Positions 1-9,634 of a stretch of DNA of 64,000 nucleotides are shown piece by piece (within the stretch, counting starts at the first letter, position 1; every line of letters starts with the position of its first letter). Position numbers and translations under genes: made by a program. The notes under the pieces are model-generated. The model was not told the DNA's origin, made no database searches, and saw only the letters and a list, made by a program, of their open reading frames with translations. The stretch is from Pictodentalium vernedei (Eukaryota; Mollusca; Scaphopoda; Dentaliida; Dentaliidae): contig CM062288.1 in NCBI GenBank assembly GCA_031216915.1, positions 182,988,596 to 183,052,595 on the forward strand, given 5' to 3'.

Positions 1-512
1 GTTGGCTCTAATCCAAAGGGGGCCTCTCAGTACTATAGCATTACGTTCCACTATTATAAGCCATTTTATGGCGGTCCTAAAAGGGATTCTTGAAGAATCC
101 ATATCAAATAAAATTGATTTTGGTGATTTGGAGATTGTCGGGTTGTTTGTGGTAATTCTACGAATTGGGAAATTATTCTTGTACAAAAGGAACACACCCT
201 CCGAACACACCCCAGTCCTATAAGAAGCCTTTGGGTAACACAGCAACCACGTGCTACCATAGAAACCAAGAATGCGGCCTCCAGTATACAAAATGGCCGA
301 CGGAAACACATACCACCCTAACAACACGCGCTACGCATGCACACTCACACCGCGTATCACCATGGGGATGAAGTCACAAGATGGCCGCCCACGCGGGCTA
401 CCATGACAACCAAACATAACGTCACTAGATCACGTGACTATGATGTCATATATGAGATCCCTCATGAGATCCCCCAATCGGCCCCGGTCGGGTACATCTA
501 CTACTTCCCTTC
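1..512 (+). repeat. Promoter-like dispersed repeat R1, copy a
   Basis: This stretch matches 27390-27825 over most of its length. Shared blocks include the segment around 'GATTGTCGGGTTGTTTG', the 'GCAACCAYGTGCTACCATAG' block and 'GCGGGCTACCATGACAACCA'. It carries clustered motifs typical of housekeeping promoters: YY1-like AAGATGGCCGCC near 379, a TACGCATGCACA NRF1-like site near 333, the E-box TCACGTGA near 431, and a CRE-like TGATGTCA near 443. A 24-bp block with 'GAGATCCCCCAATCGGCC' occurs twice (465 and 538). I see no coding signal. It may be the 5' region or promoter of a retroelement, but I do not recognise the family. Confidence 0.6.
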
Positions 513-560
513 CTCGGTCCCCTGTGGGGTCCCCCATGAGATCCCCCAATCGGCCCCGGT

Positions 561-895
561 CAGTCTTCGTCTGAGGCCAACCACAGCACTTTCGTCGTAC
601 TGTAGCCAGCGCGTTTCACACTTTCAGGTAGCTGCTATAAGGGGAGTGAACCAAGTATTCATGAGAACATCATGTAAAAAGCTGCATTCCAGCCATCGTT
701 TCTTGACGGTGTGCAATGGTCCAGTGGTTAAGGTGTTGGATTCCTGAATGCCAGGCGGGGTTACCGACGGTTCGATTCCCGGTCGGGGATTACAAATTAA
801 TATTACAAATTCTTCGAAAACATGATTGTGTCCTTCAACACATACCAACAGGCCCGTGCCAGTCTTCGTCTGAGGCCAGCCACAGAACTTTTCGT
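561..895 (+). repeat. tRNA-like SINE piece between two direct repeats
   Basis: A ~35-bp direct repeat ('CAGTCTTCGTCTGAGGCCA...') lies at 561-598 and 860-895. Between them, 708-790 resembles a tRNA: box A 'TGGTCCAGTGGTTAAGG' and box B 'GGTTCGATTCCCGG'. The sequence just before it ('CCATCGTTTCTTGACGGTG' plus the box A region) recurs in reverse at 9945-10015, so this is a dispersed repeat and not a single-copy tRNA gene. No CCA-ready acceptor stem could be paired by eye. Confidence 0.5.
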
Positions 896-954
896 GTTTT
901 TCGGCAGATTAGTGTAGGATGGGCCAACCAAACGTTAAATGCTTTAAATTAGCA

Positions 955-1560
955 TTACAAGAAAAAATTAAACGAATTGAAGTCTAAAATTACTTTGGCA
1001 ATGCAATCACCTCCTGGTTTGGAAAAAATAGACTTCAACAGCACTTCGGCGCGTGCCTTGTTCTGAGAAAAAACTTTAAAAATAAGTTGACAGTTAAGAC
1101 GATTTCGGCCTACGAGTCTTACATTTCGAACTTCGCCCAGCAAGCAACTCCCACCCGTGTTGCCCCTCTACCCCAACTCGAAAAACAAAATAAGAAAAGA
1201 CCAAGGCAAGGTACTTCTCTCTCTTTTTTTCCTTCTACTTCTCTTGCCTTCTCCCAGAGTTAGCTCTCCAATTTGCAAACATCTCCGGTTCATATTGTGA
1301 CTGAAGATGCTCGCAAATTGAGGAGCGCTGCCTCGCCTCGTATTGTTCCTCTACCTCCTACTTCCCCTCCTCAACCTTCCTTTGCCGGTTCTCCTGGTGC
1401 TCTCAGTAGAACTCCTCCTGCTTCCTCGGCTTCTCCTGTTTCTTCTCCTGCTTCTGGTTCTACTCCCCCTTCTCCTGCTTCTAGTATGGTTCATCCAAGT
1501 GTATCGTAATCTGAGATAGTCAAATCACCGAGCCGCAATTTGGGCCGCTGATTTGATACT
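955..1560 (+). other. Possible 5' part of the Penelope-like element; Pro/Ser-rich frame
   Basis: This sequence precedes the reverse transcriptase of PLE copy 1. An open frame at 1273-1509 encodes a 78-residue Pro/Ser/Ala-rich peptide with several 'SPASS'/'PPSPAS' blocks and no recognised domain. Upstream, one frame gives a Lys-rich segment (about 958-1000) that could be the N-terminal basic region of a PLE protein. The link to the PLE is inferred from position only. It could equally be unrelated flanking DNA. Confidence 0.3.
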
Positions 1561-1724
1561 AAATAAATTGTACCAGCACCCAAGCCTAAAACTGGTAATA
1601 AGACAAATATACCACCATATAACTGTAATTAGTTTTTTAGGCAAACGAAATTAGCAGACCGCTTTAGAAACTACAGCGGTCGGAAACTTCCTTTTACAGA
1701 ATCATCTGGTTGGTGACCTCCAGA

Positions 1725-3466
1725 TAGTGAAGTAAATCCCGAAATTATTGAGGCTAACAAACGAATTCTCCAAAAGATGTTCAGCATGAACATACTCTCC
1801 GATAAAGACAATTTAACAGCTGGTGAACGGAGAACCCTAATGAAACTTCGAAAAAATAGGAAATTAGTAATTAAACCAGCCGACAAAGGTGGGTCGGTGG
1901 TCGTTCTTATGATATAAAGGAAGCCACGAGACAACTCAGTAATACTAAACATTATAAGAAAATAGATTCACTTATTTGGCCGAGTAATATCGAAAAATTC
2001 GATAAGATCTTAAATTGTATCCTCAGCGAAGGTCACATTTCCAAAAAACAATCGAAATATTTAACAGCTAATCTCAGTGCTCAAACAAGACAATTTTATA
2101 TCCTACCAAAGATCCACAAGGACCGTTCTTCATGGACGGATGACTTAACTCCACCCGGGAGGCCAGTTGTTTCAGACTGTAACTCGGAATCTTATGCGAT
2201 CTCGGAACTAACTGATTATCATATGAAACCTATAGCAAATAGACATCCGAGCTATCTAAAAATACACAAGATTTCCTGTCCAAAATTTCTAAATAAAAAA
2301 TATCGAAAAATACAATCCTGGCTACTTTGGATATCGACAGCATGTATACGATATTGATATTGATAAAGGTGTTAAATCGGTTAAAATGCATTTGAAAAAT
2401 ATACGTGTGCAGAACGCCCGGATGAACAAATTTTGAATTTTTTAGAGCTGAGTTAAAAAGGTAATCACTTTCAATTAAATGGAGAATATTTTTTAGTCCT
2501 ATATAGGTTGTCCTATGGGCTAAAGATCCAGTCCTAACTTTGCAAGCATTTATGTAGCGGAATGGGAGGAAAATGCCTTAAGCAAATGTGCAAAGCATCC
2601 TCTCGTATATCTTAGATATTTAGATGACATTTTTATTATTTGGGAACATTCAAAAGAAGATTTTTGATGATTTTTTAGAAATTTTAAACAATCACGATCC
2701 AAACATTAAATTAAAAGCTACTATCAGTAAAAATTCTGTTGATTTTCTCAATGTGACCGTGTATAAAGGCAAGCAATTCCAGGCATCCGGTCATTTAGAT
2801 TATAAAGTATATTTTAAACCAACTGATTCACATCAATTGTTGCACACAAAATCATTTCATCCTCAACATACATTTAAAGGTATCAATAAATCACAGCTCA
2901 TTCGTTTCCACCGCAATTCAAGTGATAAGGTAAATTTCAATGAGGCTTGTTCTACTCTATCTGATGTCCTCAGATCGAGGGGGTACTCACTGTGCTTTTT
3001 GCTTAGCCTGAAATCTCAAATTCCGTTGCAGAATTGTAGTGACGTGGTACTGAATTGCAAAACGCCTCGCTGTAGATTGCATACTTTTATAGCTGATCAG
3101 AAAGTGGAATTTTTCTCTGAACAAACGAAAAATCATTATCAGATCCGTAACTCCCTCCATTGTGATTCACCAAATATCATTTACCTTACCACTTGTAAAC
3201 GCTGTCAGAAGCAGCATGTTGGTCAAAGTCAAAATCCTTTCCGAATGCATGCTACTCGACACAAACAGGATATAAAACATAATGCTGAAGTCCCAGTGGC
3301 ACAACATTGTAATCTTCCAGGCCATTCTTTGGACGATTTCGAAATCCATCCTGTTGAACAACCACACATTAAAAACACATTAGAAGAAACGGATGAATTG
3401 AGAAGAAAAAAAAACGTGAAGCTTCTTGGATCAATACGCTCCAAATCCTCTGGCTATTTGGGATGA
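1725..3466 (+). pseudogene. PLE polyprotein: reverse transcriptase + GIY-YIG endonuclease, decayed
   Basis: Recognisable PLE RT motifs occur in order in the forward frames: 'KPADKGGSVVV' near 1876, 'LPKIHKD' near 2103, 'PPGRPVVSDCNSE' near 2151, 'LDIDSMYT' near 2325 and the catalytic 'YLDD' at 2617-2628. From 2624 a 280-residue open stretch covers the end of the RT palm and thumb ('SVDFLNVTVYKG' near 2740), a Cys-rich linker ('NCKTPRCRLHTF' near 3055) and the nuclease ('NIIYLTTC' near 3171, 'VGQSQNPFR' near 3220, then a downstream Glu-containing segment). These are family hallmarks of endonuclease-bearing PLEs. The frame is interrupted upstream of 2624, so no intact protein is made. Subfamily (Poseidon/Neptune type) is not resolved. 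Confidence 0.85.
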
Positions 3467-4036
3467 ATGTATCAGAGGGAAAATGCGATAGGAGGTTCAG
3501 CATTCCTTTCACTTTGACATTCAACAGAATGAATATCGAAATAGCAAACATATTAAAAGATGAATTAAATTTAACCAACCCTAAATTAAATGAACCTTTG
3601 AATCTTCGACCTGTCATCGCTTATAAGAAAAACAAAAGCTTGTGTAACATCCTTGTAAGGACTAAATTAGAGCCCATCAATGAATAACATTAATTATTGC
3701 CAGTCAATATAACCAGCTCCTCAGCTCATCATTCAGTTTAAATCAATTTTGTGTATTTTTATCATCTTTGCTACCCATCAAGGTCAAGTAAATATATATT
3801 TTCATGAAAGCATATATTTCGGTGGCATATTACAAGAATAAAACGTTTCAGTAGGAAATGTCTGTGCCAGTGCGAATTTTGAACCTTAAACAAACACTCA
3901 CTCCACCAACGGAGTGATCATAGCACATTTATGGGAGACAGACAAAATCACCATTGGACAAAGTCTTCGAAGGACGAAATCCCAACGGACAAAAGCCCCA
4001 TAAGACAGAATTACCATATACTGTATGATAGAATTC

Positions 4037-4437
4037 CCCATCTCAATCAATTGACATACTAACTCCTACGTAAGATATAATATCTCTTACTTTAGACATA
4101 CCTACTCTTATGTAGGACATACTAACTCTTATGTAAGACATACTAACTCCTACATAAGACATACTAACTCCTACATAAGAGATACATACTCCTATGTAAG
4201 ACATACTAAGTCCTACGTAAGAGATAATATCTTCTACGTAAGATATACTAACTCTTACGTAGGACATACTAACTCTTACATAAGACATACTAACTCCTAC
4301 ATAAGACATACTAACTCCTACGTAAGAGATACTTACTCCTATATAAAACATACTAAGTCCTACGTAAGAGATAATATCTCCTACGTAAGACATACTAACT
4401 CTTATGTAGGACAAACTAACTCTTTCGTAGGAAATAA
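4037..4437 (-). repeat. 21-bp tandem array in PLE copy 1 tail
   Basis: About 18 units of a 21-bp repeat, read on the minus strand as variants of TACGTAGGAGTTAGTATGTC, often alternating with a TACGTAAGAGATATTATCTC form. Each unit carries a TACGTA palindrome. Because 21 is a multiple of 3, the minus strand stays open for 123 residues as degenerate heptads ('SYVGVSM'). I regard this as a by-product of the repeat, not a gene. Confidence 0.85.
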
Positions 4438-4502
4438 AAAAAAATTATCATATGACACTAATACGCTTCTATGTATGGAAGCATATTGGTGTCACAGGCG
4501 AA
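4438..4502. other. Hairpin at the centre of the tail-to-tail PLE palindrome
   Basis: The two repeat arrays are separated by 65 bp that contain an inverted repeat: 'TGACACTAATACGCTTC' (4452-4468) pairs imperfectly with 'GAAGCATATTGGTGTCA' (4480-4496). The same 'TGACACCAATACGCTTCC' block starts the array in PLE copy 3 near 9607. It is the symmetry axis of the ~3 kb inverted repeat. Confidence 0.7.
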
Positions 4503-4776
4503 ATTTTTTTCCCTCTTACGTAGGAGTTAGTATCTCTTACGTAAGAATTAATATGTCTTGCGTAGGAGATCATTTCTCTTACGCATGAGTTAGTATGTCT
4601 TACGTAGGAGATAGAATGTCTTACGTATGAGATAGTATGTAGGAGATAGTATGTCTTACGTATGAGATAGTATGTAGGAGATAGTATGTCTTACATATGA
4701 GATAGTATGTCTTACGTAGGAGTTAGTATGTCTTATGTAAGAGATATTATCTCTTACGTAGGAGTTAGTATGTCAA
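4503..4776 (+). repeat. 21-bp tandem array, reversed arm
   Basis: About 13 units of the same 21-bp repeat as 4037-4437, now in the opposite orientation and ending at 'GTCAATTGACTGAGAT', which mirrors the left-arm flank 'ATCTCAATCAATTGAC'. The unit 'GTATGAGATAGTATGTAGGA' near 4624-4680 is a local shorter variant repeated twice. Confidence 0.85.
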
Positions 4777-5654
4777 TTGACTGAGATTGGGAGTTCTGTC
4801 ATATAGTATATGGGATTCTGTCTTATGGGGCTTTTGTCCATTGTGATTTCGTCCTTTGAAGACATTTTCCTATTGTGATGTTGTCCGTCTCCCATAAATT
4901 TGCTATGGTCACTCCGCTGGAAGAGTGAGTGTGTGTGTATGTGTTTAAGATTAAAAATTCGCACAGGCACATAATTTTCCTGTTGAAATGTTTTTTTGAT
5001 GTAATATCCCGCCGAAATATTGTTTTCATGAAAATATACATTTACTTAACCTTGATGGGTTTCAAACATGATACAAAGTACACAAAAGTGTTTAAATTAA
5101 GTGGTGAGCTTAGGAACTGATTAAACTGGCACAGACATTTCCTACTGAAACGTTTTCTTCTTGTAATATGCCACCGAAATATATGCTTTCATGAAAATAT
5201 ATATTTACTTGACGTTGATGGGTAGCAAAGATGATAAAAATACACAAAATTGATTTAAACTGAGTGAGCTGAGGAGCTGGTTAAATTGACTGGCAATAAT
5301 TGATGTTTTTCATTAATGGGCTCTAATTTAGTCCTTGCAATGATATTACGCAAGCTTTTGTTTTTCTTTTAGGCGATGACAGGTCGAAGATTCAAAGGTT
5401 CATTAAATTGAATTCATCTTTTAATAATTTTGCTATTTCGATATTCATTCTGTTGTATGTTAAAGTGAAAGGAATGATGGACCACCTTTCCCATTCTCCC
5501 TCTGATATGTTCATATCAAACGGCTAAAGGATCGAAAAAGCTACACTTTTTTTCTAAATTCATCTGTTTCTTCTAATGTGTCTTTAAATGGTGGTTGTTC
5601 AATAGGCTGGATTTCGAAATCATCCAAAGAATGACCTGGCAAGTTAAAATGTTC

Positions 5655-5906
5655 CGCTACTCAGGCAACAGCATTATGTTTTATATCATCTTTGTATCTA
5701 ATAGAACGTTCTCGGAAAGGATTTTGACTTTGACCAACATACTGCTTCCGACAGCTTTTACAAGTGATAAGGTAAATAATATTTTGTGAATCACAATGGA
5801 GGGAGTTACGGATCTGATAATGATTTCCCGTTTGTTCGGAGGAAACTATCTCTTTCTGATCAGGCATAAAAGTATGCAATCTACAACGAGGCGTTTTGCA
5901 ATTCAA
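5655..5906 (-). pseudogene. PLE GIY-YIG endonuclease fragment (copy 2)
   Basis: The minus strand reads 81 residues with 'NCKTPRCRLHTF', 'NIIYLITC', 'CRKQYVGQSQNPFRER': the Cys-rich linker and GIY-YIG core of the PLE protein, closely similar to 3050-3290 and 8570-8773. No RT sequence lies upstream, so it is a 5'-truncated piece. The downstream part of the nuclease continues in broken form to about 5590. Confidence 0.85.
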
Positions 5907-6022
5907 TACCGCGCCACCACGGCCGGGGTGGGTGGTTAGGTGGCAGGGATCTTTGGATGGGGTGGGGGCTGTGTGGTGGAGAGGGATTTAATTTAATTTA
6001 ATCTGCTATAGCAGCAAAAAAA

Positions 6023-6571
6023 ATGAATGCTATAGAGCGCAAATTTCAGCTGTGTTTAAACAGAATCCAGAAATGGGCTACTGAAAACGGTTTTAAGTTT
6101 TCAAAGACCAAAACTAATTGTGTTCATTTCTGTAAGTTCCGGAAGCATCATCTTGATTCAGAGTTGAAAATAGATGGAAATACCGTTAAAGTTGTAAAGG
6201 AAGTGAAATTCTTAGGTTTGTTGTTCGACAGCAAACTGAATTTCACTTCTCACATAAAACAACTGAAAGTTAAATGTAAGAGAGCATTAAACCTCCTGAA
6301 GGTTGTTGGTAGCACTGATTGGGGTGCTGACCAAAAAGCATTATTTCACCTGTATAGATCACTTGTTAGATCTAAATTAGATTACGGTTGTGTGGTTTAC
6401 GGATCTGCAAGGAAGTCGTGTCTGAAGCCACTTGATACGATTCATAATAGCGGCATTAGAATTAGTCTAGGCGCATTTCGAACATCACCAATAGATTCAA
6501 TGCTTGTTGAAGCTGAGGAGCCTTCCCCTGAGAAGCGCCGAATTAAACTATCTCTCCAACTAAACTTTTAG
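6023..6571 (+). CDS. LINE RT C-terminal region (I/Nimb type)
   Basis: An open stretch of 182 residues matching the end of the RT palm and thumb of I-group LINEs. It begins with 'LNRIQKWATENGFKFSKTKT', then 'EVKFLGLLFDSKLNFTSHI' and 'SKLDYGCVVYGSA', which are standard post-catalytic motifs of the group. The catalytic FADD box lies upstream of the truncation and is absent. The frame ends at a stop near 6569, and the polyprotein continues in broken frames into the RNase H region. Confidence 0.85.
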   Translation: MNAIERKFQLCLNRIQKWATENGFKFSKTKTNCVHFCKFRKHHLDSELKIDGNTVKVVKEVKFLGLLFDSKLNFTSHIKQLKVKCKRALNLLKVVGSTDWGADQKALFHLYRSLVRSKLDYGCVVYGSARKSCLKPLDTIHNSGIRISLGAFRTSPIDSMLVEAEEPSPEKRRIKLSLQLNF

Positions 6572-6778
6572 CTAATAAATCAAATCCTGCTTTTAATTGT
6601 GTTTCAGAACCTCAAAATGTTGAATTTTTTAATCGCCACCAGAAACATATTCCTCCATGGCGAATTAGAATTAAACCCCACATGGAATCTGCCAAAATTG
6701 ATTCTGATTCTGTAAAAGAAAACCGTAAAACTCATATTCCTCCTTGGCATCTTACAAAACCTACAGTTATTTTGGACC

Positions 6779-7406
6779 TTGCTTCTTAAAAAAAAATCTT
6801 ACACCAATTCCTTGCAGTTTAAAGAAAAATATGCCGAAATAAAGTCCAGGTATAGTGCATATACAAAGATCTGTACAGATGGATCTAAAGAGAGTGACAA
6901 AGTATCATCAGCTGCTGTTACTGGTGATCATATCACCTCAATCAGAATACCGAATCAGAGTTCTATTTTCACAGCTGAAGTTAAAGCTATACAACTTGCG
7001 CTTGAACACATCGAGAATGTACAGGAAAAGAAGTCAATTATTTTTTTCCGACTCTCTTTCCACTTTACTAAACCCCAGGTTGAAGAACCCTCTCATTTTG
7101 GAACTTCGTTAGAAGTTATAAACTCTCATGTCTGATCAATGTGATATCGTGTTTTGCTGGTTACCCGGACATGTAGGTATCGCTGGTAACACCAGAGCAG
7201 ACAGTGCAACAAAACAGGCTTTATCCAAGCCTCTCACTGATTTTAAGATTCTGTTCAGTGATTTCAAGCCTCATATCAGTAGTTCAAATCTATGTGGCAG
7301 GCGGAATGGGATGGAGAGACAAATAACAAGCTTCATCGCTTCTGACCAACTATTTCAGATCACTACCCGTCTAGTAACCTTTGTAGAAAGGATCTTGCAA
7401 TTTTGA
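6779..7406 (+). pseudogene. LINE RNase H domain, frameshifted
   Basis: Two overlapping frames carry RNase H signatures: 'KICTDGSKESD' near 6866 (first catalytic Asp), 'SSIFTAEVKAIQLALEHI' near 6958 (catalytic Glu), a 'DSLSTLL' segment in a second frame near 7045, and 'FCWLPGHVGIAGNTRAD' near 7151-7201 with the final catalytic Asp. In living elements this domain removes the RNA strand after reverse transcription. A frame change near 7040 separates the parts, so it is broken. Confidence 0.85.
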
Positions 7407-7447
7407 CACGGTGTGGTATTGGTCGTACATGACTAACACATTCTTTT

Positions 7448-7651
7448 TTGTTGGCGGGTACTATGCGACCAGAATGTATTCCCTGCCAGCAGGTGTTGTC
7501 AGTGGAACACGTTATTTTACATTGTACTGATTTTAAACTTAGTAGACGACAGTATTTTAATGTTGTGTCTCTTCGAGACCTATTTTACAAAACAAATCCT
7601 CATAAAGTTCTGTCGTTCTTGAAGGAAATCAACCTTTTAAATGCATTTTAA
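7448..7651 (+). CDS. LINE C-terminal zinc-knuckle region
   Basis: A 67-residue open stretch with 'CIPCQQVLSVEHVILHC' (near 7478-7530), the C-x2-C-x7-H-x4-C finger found at the end of many I- and Jockey-group LINE proteins, followed by 'SLRDLFYKTNPHKVLSFLKEINLL', another typical tail. It ends at TAA 7649-7651, leaving ~230 bp of 3' untranslated sequence before the tail. Confidence 0.8.
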   Translation: MLAGTMRPECIPCQQVLSVEHVILHCTDFKLSRRQYFNVVSLRDLFYKTNPHKVLSFLKEINLLNAF

Positions 7652-7884
7652 AATTGTTTTACTCTTTTAATCTTGACCCATCAAGTCTCAATTCCTCAGG
7701 TTAATGTAGAAGTTATTCACTTCTCTTCTCTACCCATTGTTGTTTAAATCATTCCGGTCTATGACAGATCTATTGCAGTTATTTTCTTTTTTTCTTTTTA
7801 CTTCTCAAATGATAATGACTTTTTACATTCCACTGTTTTCTCGCCACGATATAGCCTTAGCTGCTGATGTGGTGTTAAGCACCA

Positions 7885-7885
7885 A

Positions 7886-7936
<51 letters not shown>

Positions 7937-7939
7937 ATA
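7885..7939 (+). repeat. (AATA)n 3' tail of the I/Nimb LINE
   Basis: About 13 AATA units following 'GTGTTAAGCACC'. The same 'CACCAATAAATAAATA' ending closes the SINE at 45491-45857. Confidence 0.9.
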
Positions 7940-8550
7940 GAAGTACAACAACGGAGCTTCAGCTTCAGATCTCACAGGAAATGTACAGGTGGCGGCGTGA
8001 ATTGTATGCAGGTGGGTTTTATTGGCAGGGGTGTGGGCAATGGATTCATTTTGGTAGGGGAGATGAGAGAGAGGCTCCTACACTTGGATTCAGTCATCCC
8101 TCTGTGTGGTGTGGGTCTGGTAGTCTATGGAAGACAAATATACACCCAGATCTACCTGGGCGCCAACTAGCCCAGATACGTGAGGGTGTTTATGATTCTT
8201 CTAGAGACTGTGCGTCAAAGGATCACATCCCTCCCCTTTCACAAAATATTGACTGCAAATCAGACATTCTTCGCATTTGTAACACTCCTTAGCAGTGGTT
8301 GCGGTTACTTACTGCGAGATAGTCACTGTACACCTCTATCTGGCATGTCTAACCAAACGTTCGGAGTGGTTCCCCCACCTGAAACCCCACCCCACTCCCA
8401 ACTCAACCACTATGTATCGTATATCACATCTTTCTTCCAATATATGGTATCGTGAATTATGACATGTTCCATGTGTAATTATAGCCTTCAAGTTGATCCC
8501 CCCCCCCCTCCACACAGCCACCCAATGACTCCAATCCACCCCGGCCGTGG
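7940..8550. other. No recognised feature
   Basis: Between the LINE tail and PLE copy 3 I see no recognisable gene. A 103-residue open frame at 7981-8292 (Trp/Gly-rich) has no motif I know and is probably chance. 8360-8540 is C-rich ('CCCCACC' blocks and an 11-bp C run at 8498-8508), loosely mirroring the G-rich stretch at 5930-5990. Confidence 0.4.
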
Positions 8551-8554
8551 TGGC

Positions 8555-8920
8555 GCGGTATTGAATTGCAAAACGCCTCGTTGTAGATTGCATACTTTTA
8601 TGCCTGATCAGAAAGAGAAAGTTTCCTCCGAACAAACGGAAAATCATTATCAGATCCGTAACTCCCTCCATTGTGATTCACAAAATATTATTTACCTTAT
8701 CACTTGTAAACGCTGTCGGAAGCAGTATGTTGGTCAAAGTCAAAATACTTTCCGAGAACGTTCTACTAGATAGAAACCTGATATAAAACATAATGCTGAT
8801 TCCTCAGTAGCGCAACATTTTAACTTTCCAGCTCATTCTTTGGATGATTTCGAAATCCAGCCTATTGAACAACCACCATTTAAAGACACATGAGAAGAAA
8901 CGGATGAATTTAGAAATAAA
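8555..8920 (+). pseudogene. PLE GIY-YIG endonuclease fragment (copy 3)
   Basis: It encodes 'LNCKTPRCRLHTFMPDQKE', 'NIIYLITCKRC' and 'QYVGQSQNTFRER', nearly identical to copies 1 and 2, then a stop near 8771 and a decayed remainder ('AQHFNFPAHSLDDFEI'-like near 8811-8860) that corresponds to the Glu-bearing end of the nuclease. It lacks all RT sequence. Confidence 0.85.
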
Positions 8921-8950
8921 ACGTGTAGCTTTTTGGATCCATTAGCCATT

Positions 8951-9326
8951 ATTATTATGATTATTATTTATTGGGGTTTAAGGTCACATACTTATGCACA
9001 ATGGCTAATCGTGACCGTGACAGTGTTTCGGGTGGAGGAAGCCGGAGTACCCGAAGAGAACCACCGAGCAACGACGAGCAACTGTCAGCTCCTCAACAGT
9101 CTAACTCTGTTCAAGCTCCGCTCAAGCAGGGTTACAGTGGTTGAAGACATGTGCACCATTGACGTGCAGTACGCTTTAGTACACGGCGTCATCGTGCCCC
9201 CATGTAGGCAACCGAGATAAAGTGCCTTGCCAAAGGACACAACGTGGGTCGTCCCGGACGGGGATCGAACTCGGGACCTCCAGCATAGAAGTCCAACAGT
9301 CTACCACTGAGCTACCGCGCTCCCCT
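8951..9326 (-). mobile_element. tRNA-derived SINE, full length, with 9-bp target duplication
   Basis: Minus strand: tRNA-like head 'GGGGAGCGCGGTAGCTCAGT' with box A, box B 'GAGTTCGATCC' (9262-9272), a body with the conserved 'GCTCGGTGGTTCTC' and 'CCGGCTTCCTCCACC' blocks, and a CCAATAAATA tail. It is flanked by TTAGCCATT (8942-8950 and 9327-9335). PLE copy 2 keeps the unoccupied site near 5521-5530. The body core resembles, from memory, the Meta-type SINE domain found in molluscs and other invertebrates. Confidence 0.92.
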
Positions 9327-9369
9327 TTAGCCATTTGATATGAACATATCAGAGGGAGAATGCGAAAGA

Positions 9370-9383
9370 GGGGGGGGGGGGGG
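9370..9383 (+). repeat. Poly-G run in PLE copy 3
   Basis: Fourteen consecutive G, replacing the 'GGAGG/GGATGG' segment present in copies 1 and 2. Confidence 0.9.
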
Positions 9384-9634
9384 CGTCGTTCCTTTCACTT
9401 TAACATACAACAGAATGAATATCGAAATAGCAAAATTGTTAAAAGATGAATTCAATTTAATGAACCTTTGAATCTTCGACCTGTCATCGCGTATAAGAAA
9501 AACAAAAGCTTGCGTAATATCATTGTAAGGACTAAATTAGAGCCCATCAATGAATAACAAAATTTATTGCCAGTCAGTTTAACCAGTTCCTAAAAGAATT
9601 CACCTCTGACACCAATACGCTTCCATACATATGA

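Larger units (their letters stand above)
1560..4437 (+). mobile_element. Penelope-like retroelement, copy 1
   Basis: This is a degraded Penelope-like element in forward orientation: reverse transcriptase (about 1725-2800), linker, GIY-YIG endonuclease (about 3050-3300), a 3' untranslated region, then a 21-bp tandem array at 4037-4437. PLEs copy RNA into DNA with an RT related to telomerase and nick the target with a GIY-YIG nuclease. The untranslated region, the array and the nuclease are also present in reverse at 4503-5945, so the two copies meet tail to tail. Several frame breaks and stops show it is inactive. Confidence 0.85.
4500..5945 (-). mobile_element. Penelope-like element, copy 2 (reverse, 5'-truncated)
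   Basis: On the minus strand this carries the C-terminal nuclease, the 3' untranslated region and the 21-bp array of the PLE seen at 1560-4437. The untranslated region holds two tandem copies of a ~170-bp block (about 4960-5105 and 5110-5285) where copy 1 has one. The truncated end near 5906-5945 joins a GC-rich motif (CCCCGGCCGTGGTGGCGC on the minus strand) that also precedes copy 3 near 8540, so copies 2 and 3 share one truncation point. Confidence 0.8.
5999..7939 (+). mobile_element. I/Nimb-type LINE, 3' fragment
   Basis: A 5'-truncated non-LTR retrotransposon: RT thumb region, RNase H domain, C-terminal zinc knuckle, ~230 bp of 3' untranslated sequence and an (AATA)n tail at 7885-7939. 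LINEs with RNase H and a C-terminal CCHC-like finger belong to the I group (I, Nimb, LOA and relatives). It sits between PLE copies 2 and 3, which are inverted with respect to each other. The last ~45 bp before the tail resemble the 3' ends of the SINEs in this window. Confidence 0.85.

Noticed and set aside
708-790. Possible functional tRNA gene
   Set aside because: Boxes A and B are good, but the 5' flank recurs at 9945-10015 and no full cloverleaf with a paired acceptor stem could be drawn, so it is treated as a SINE piece.
4043-4414. 123-residue protein of 7-residue repeats
   Set aside because: Entirely made by the 21-bp array; no initiation context, and sister arrays in the other PLE copies do not keep a consistent frame.
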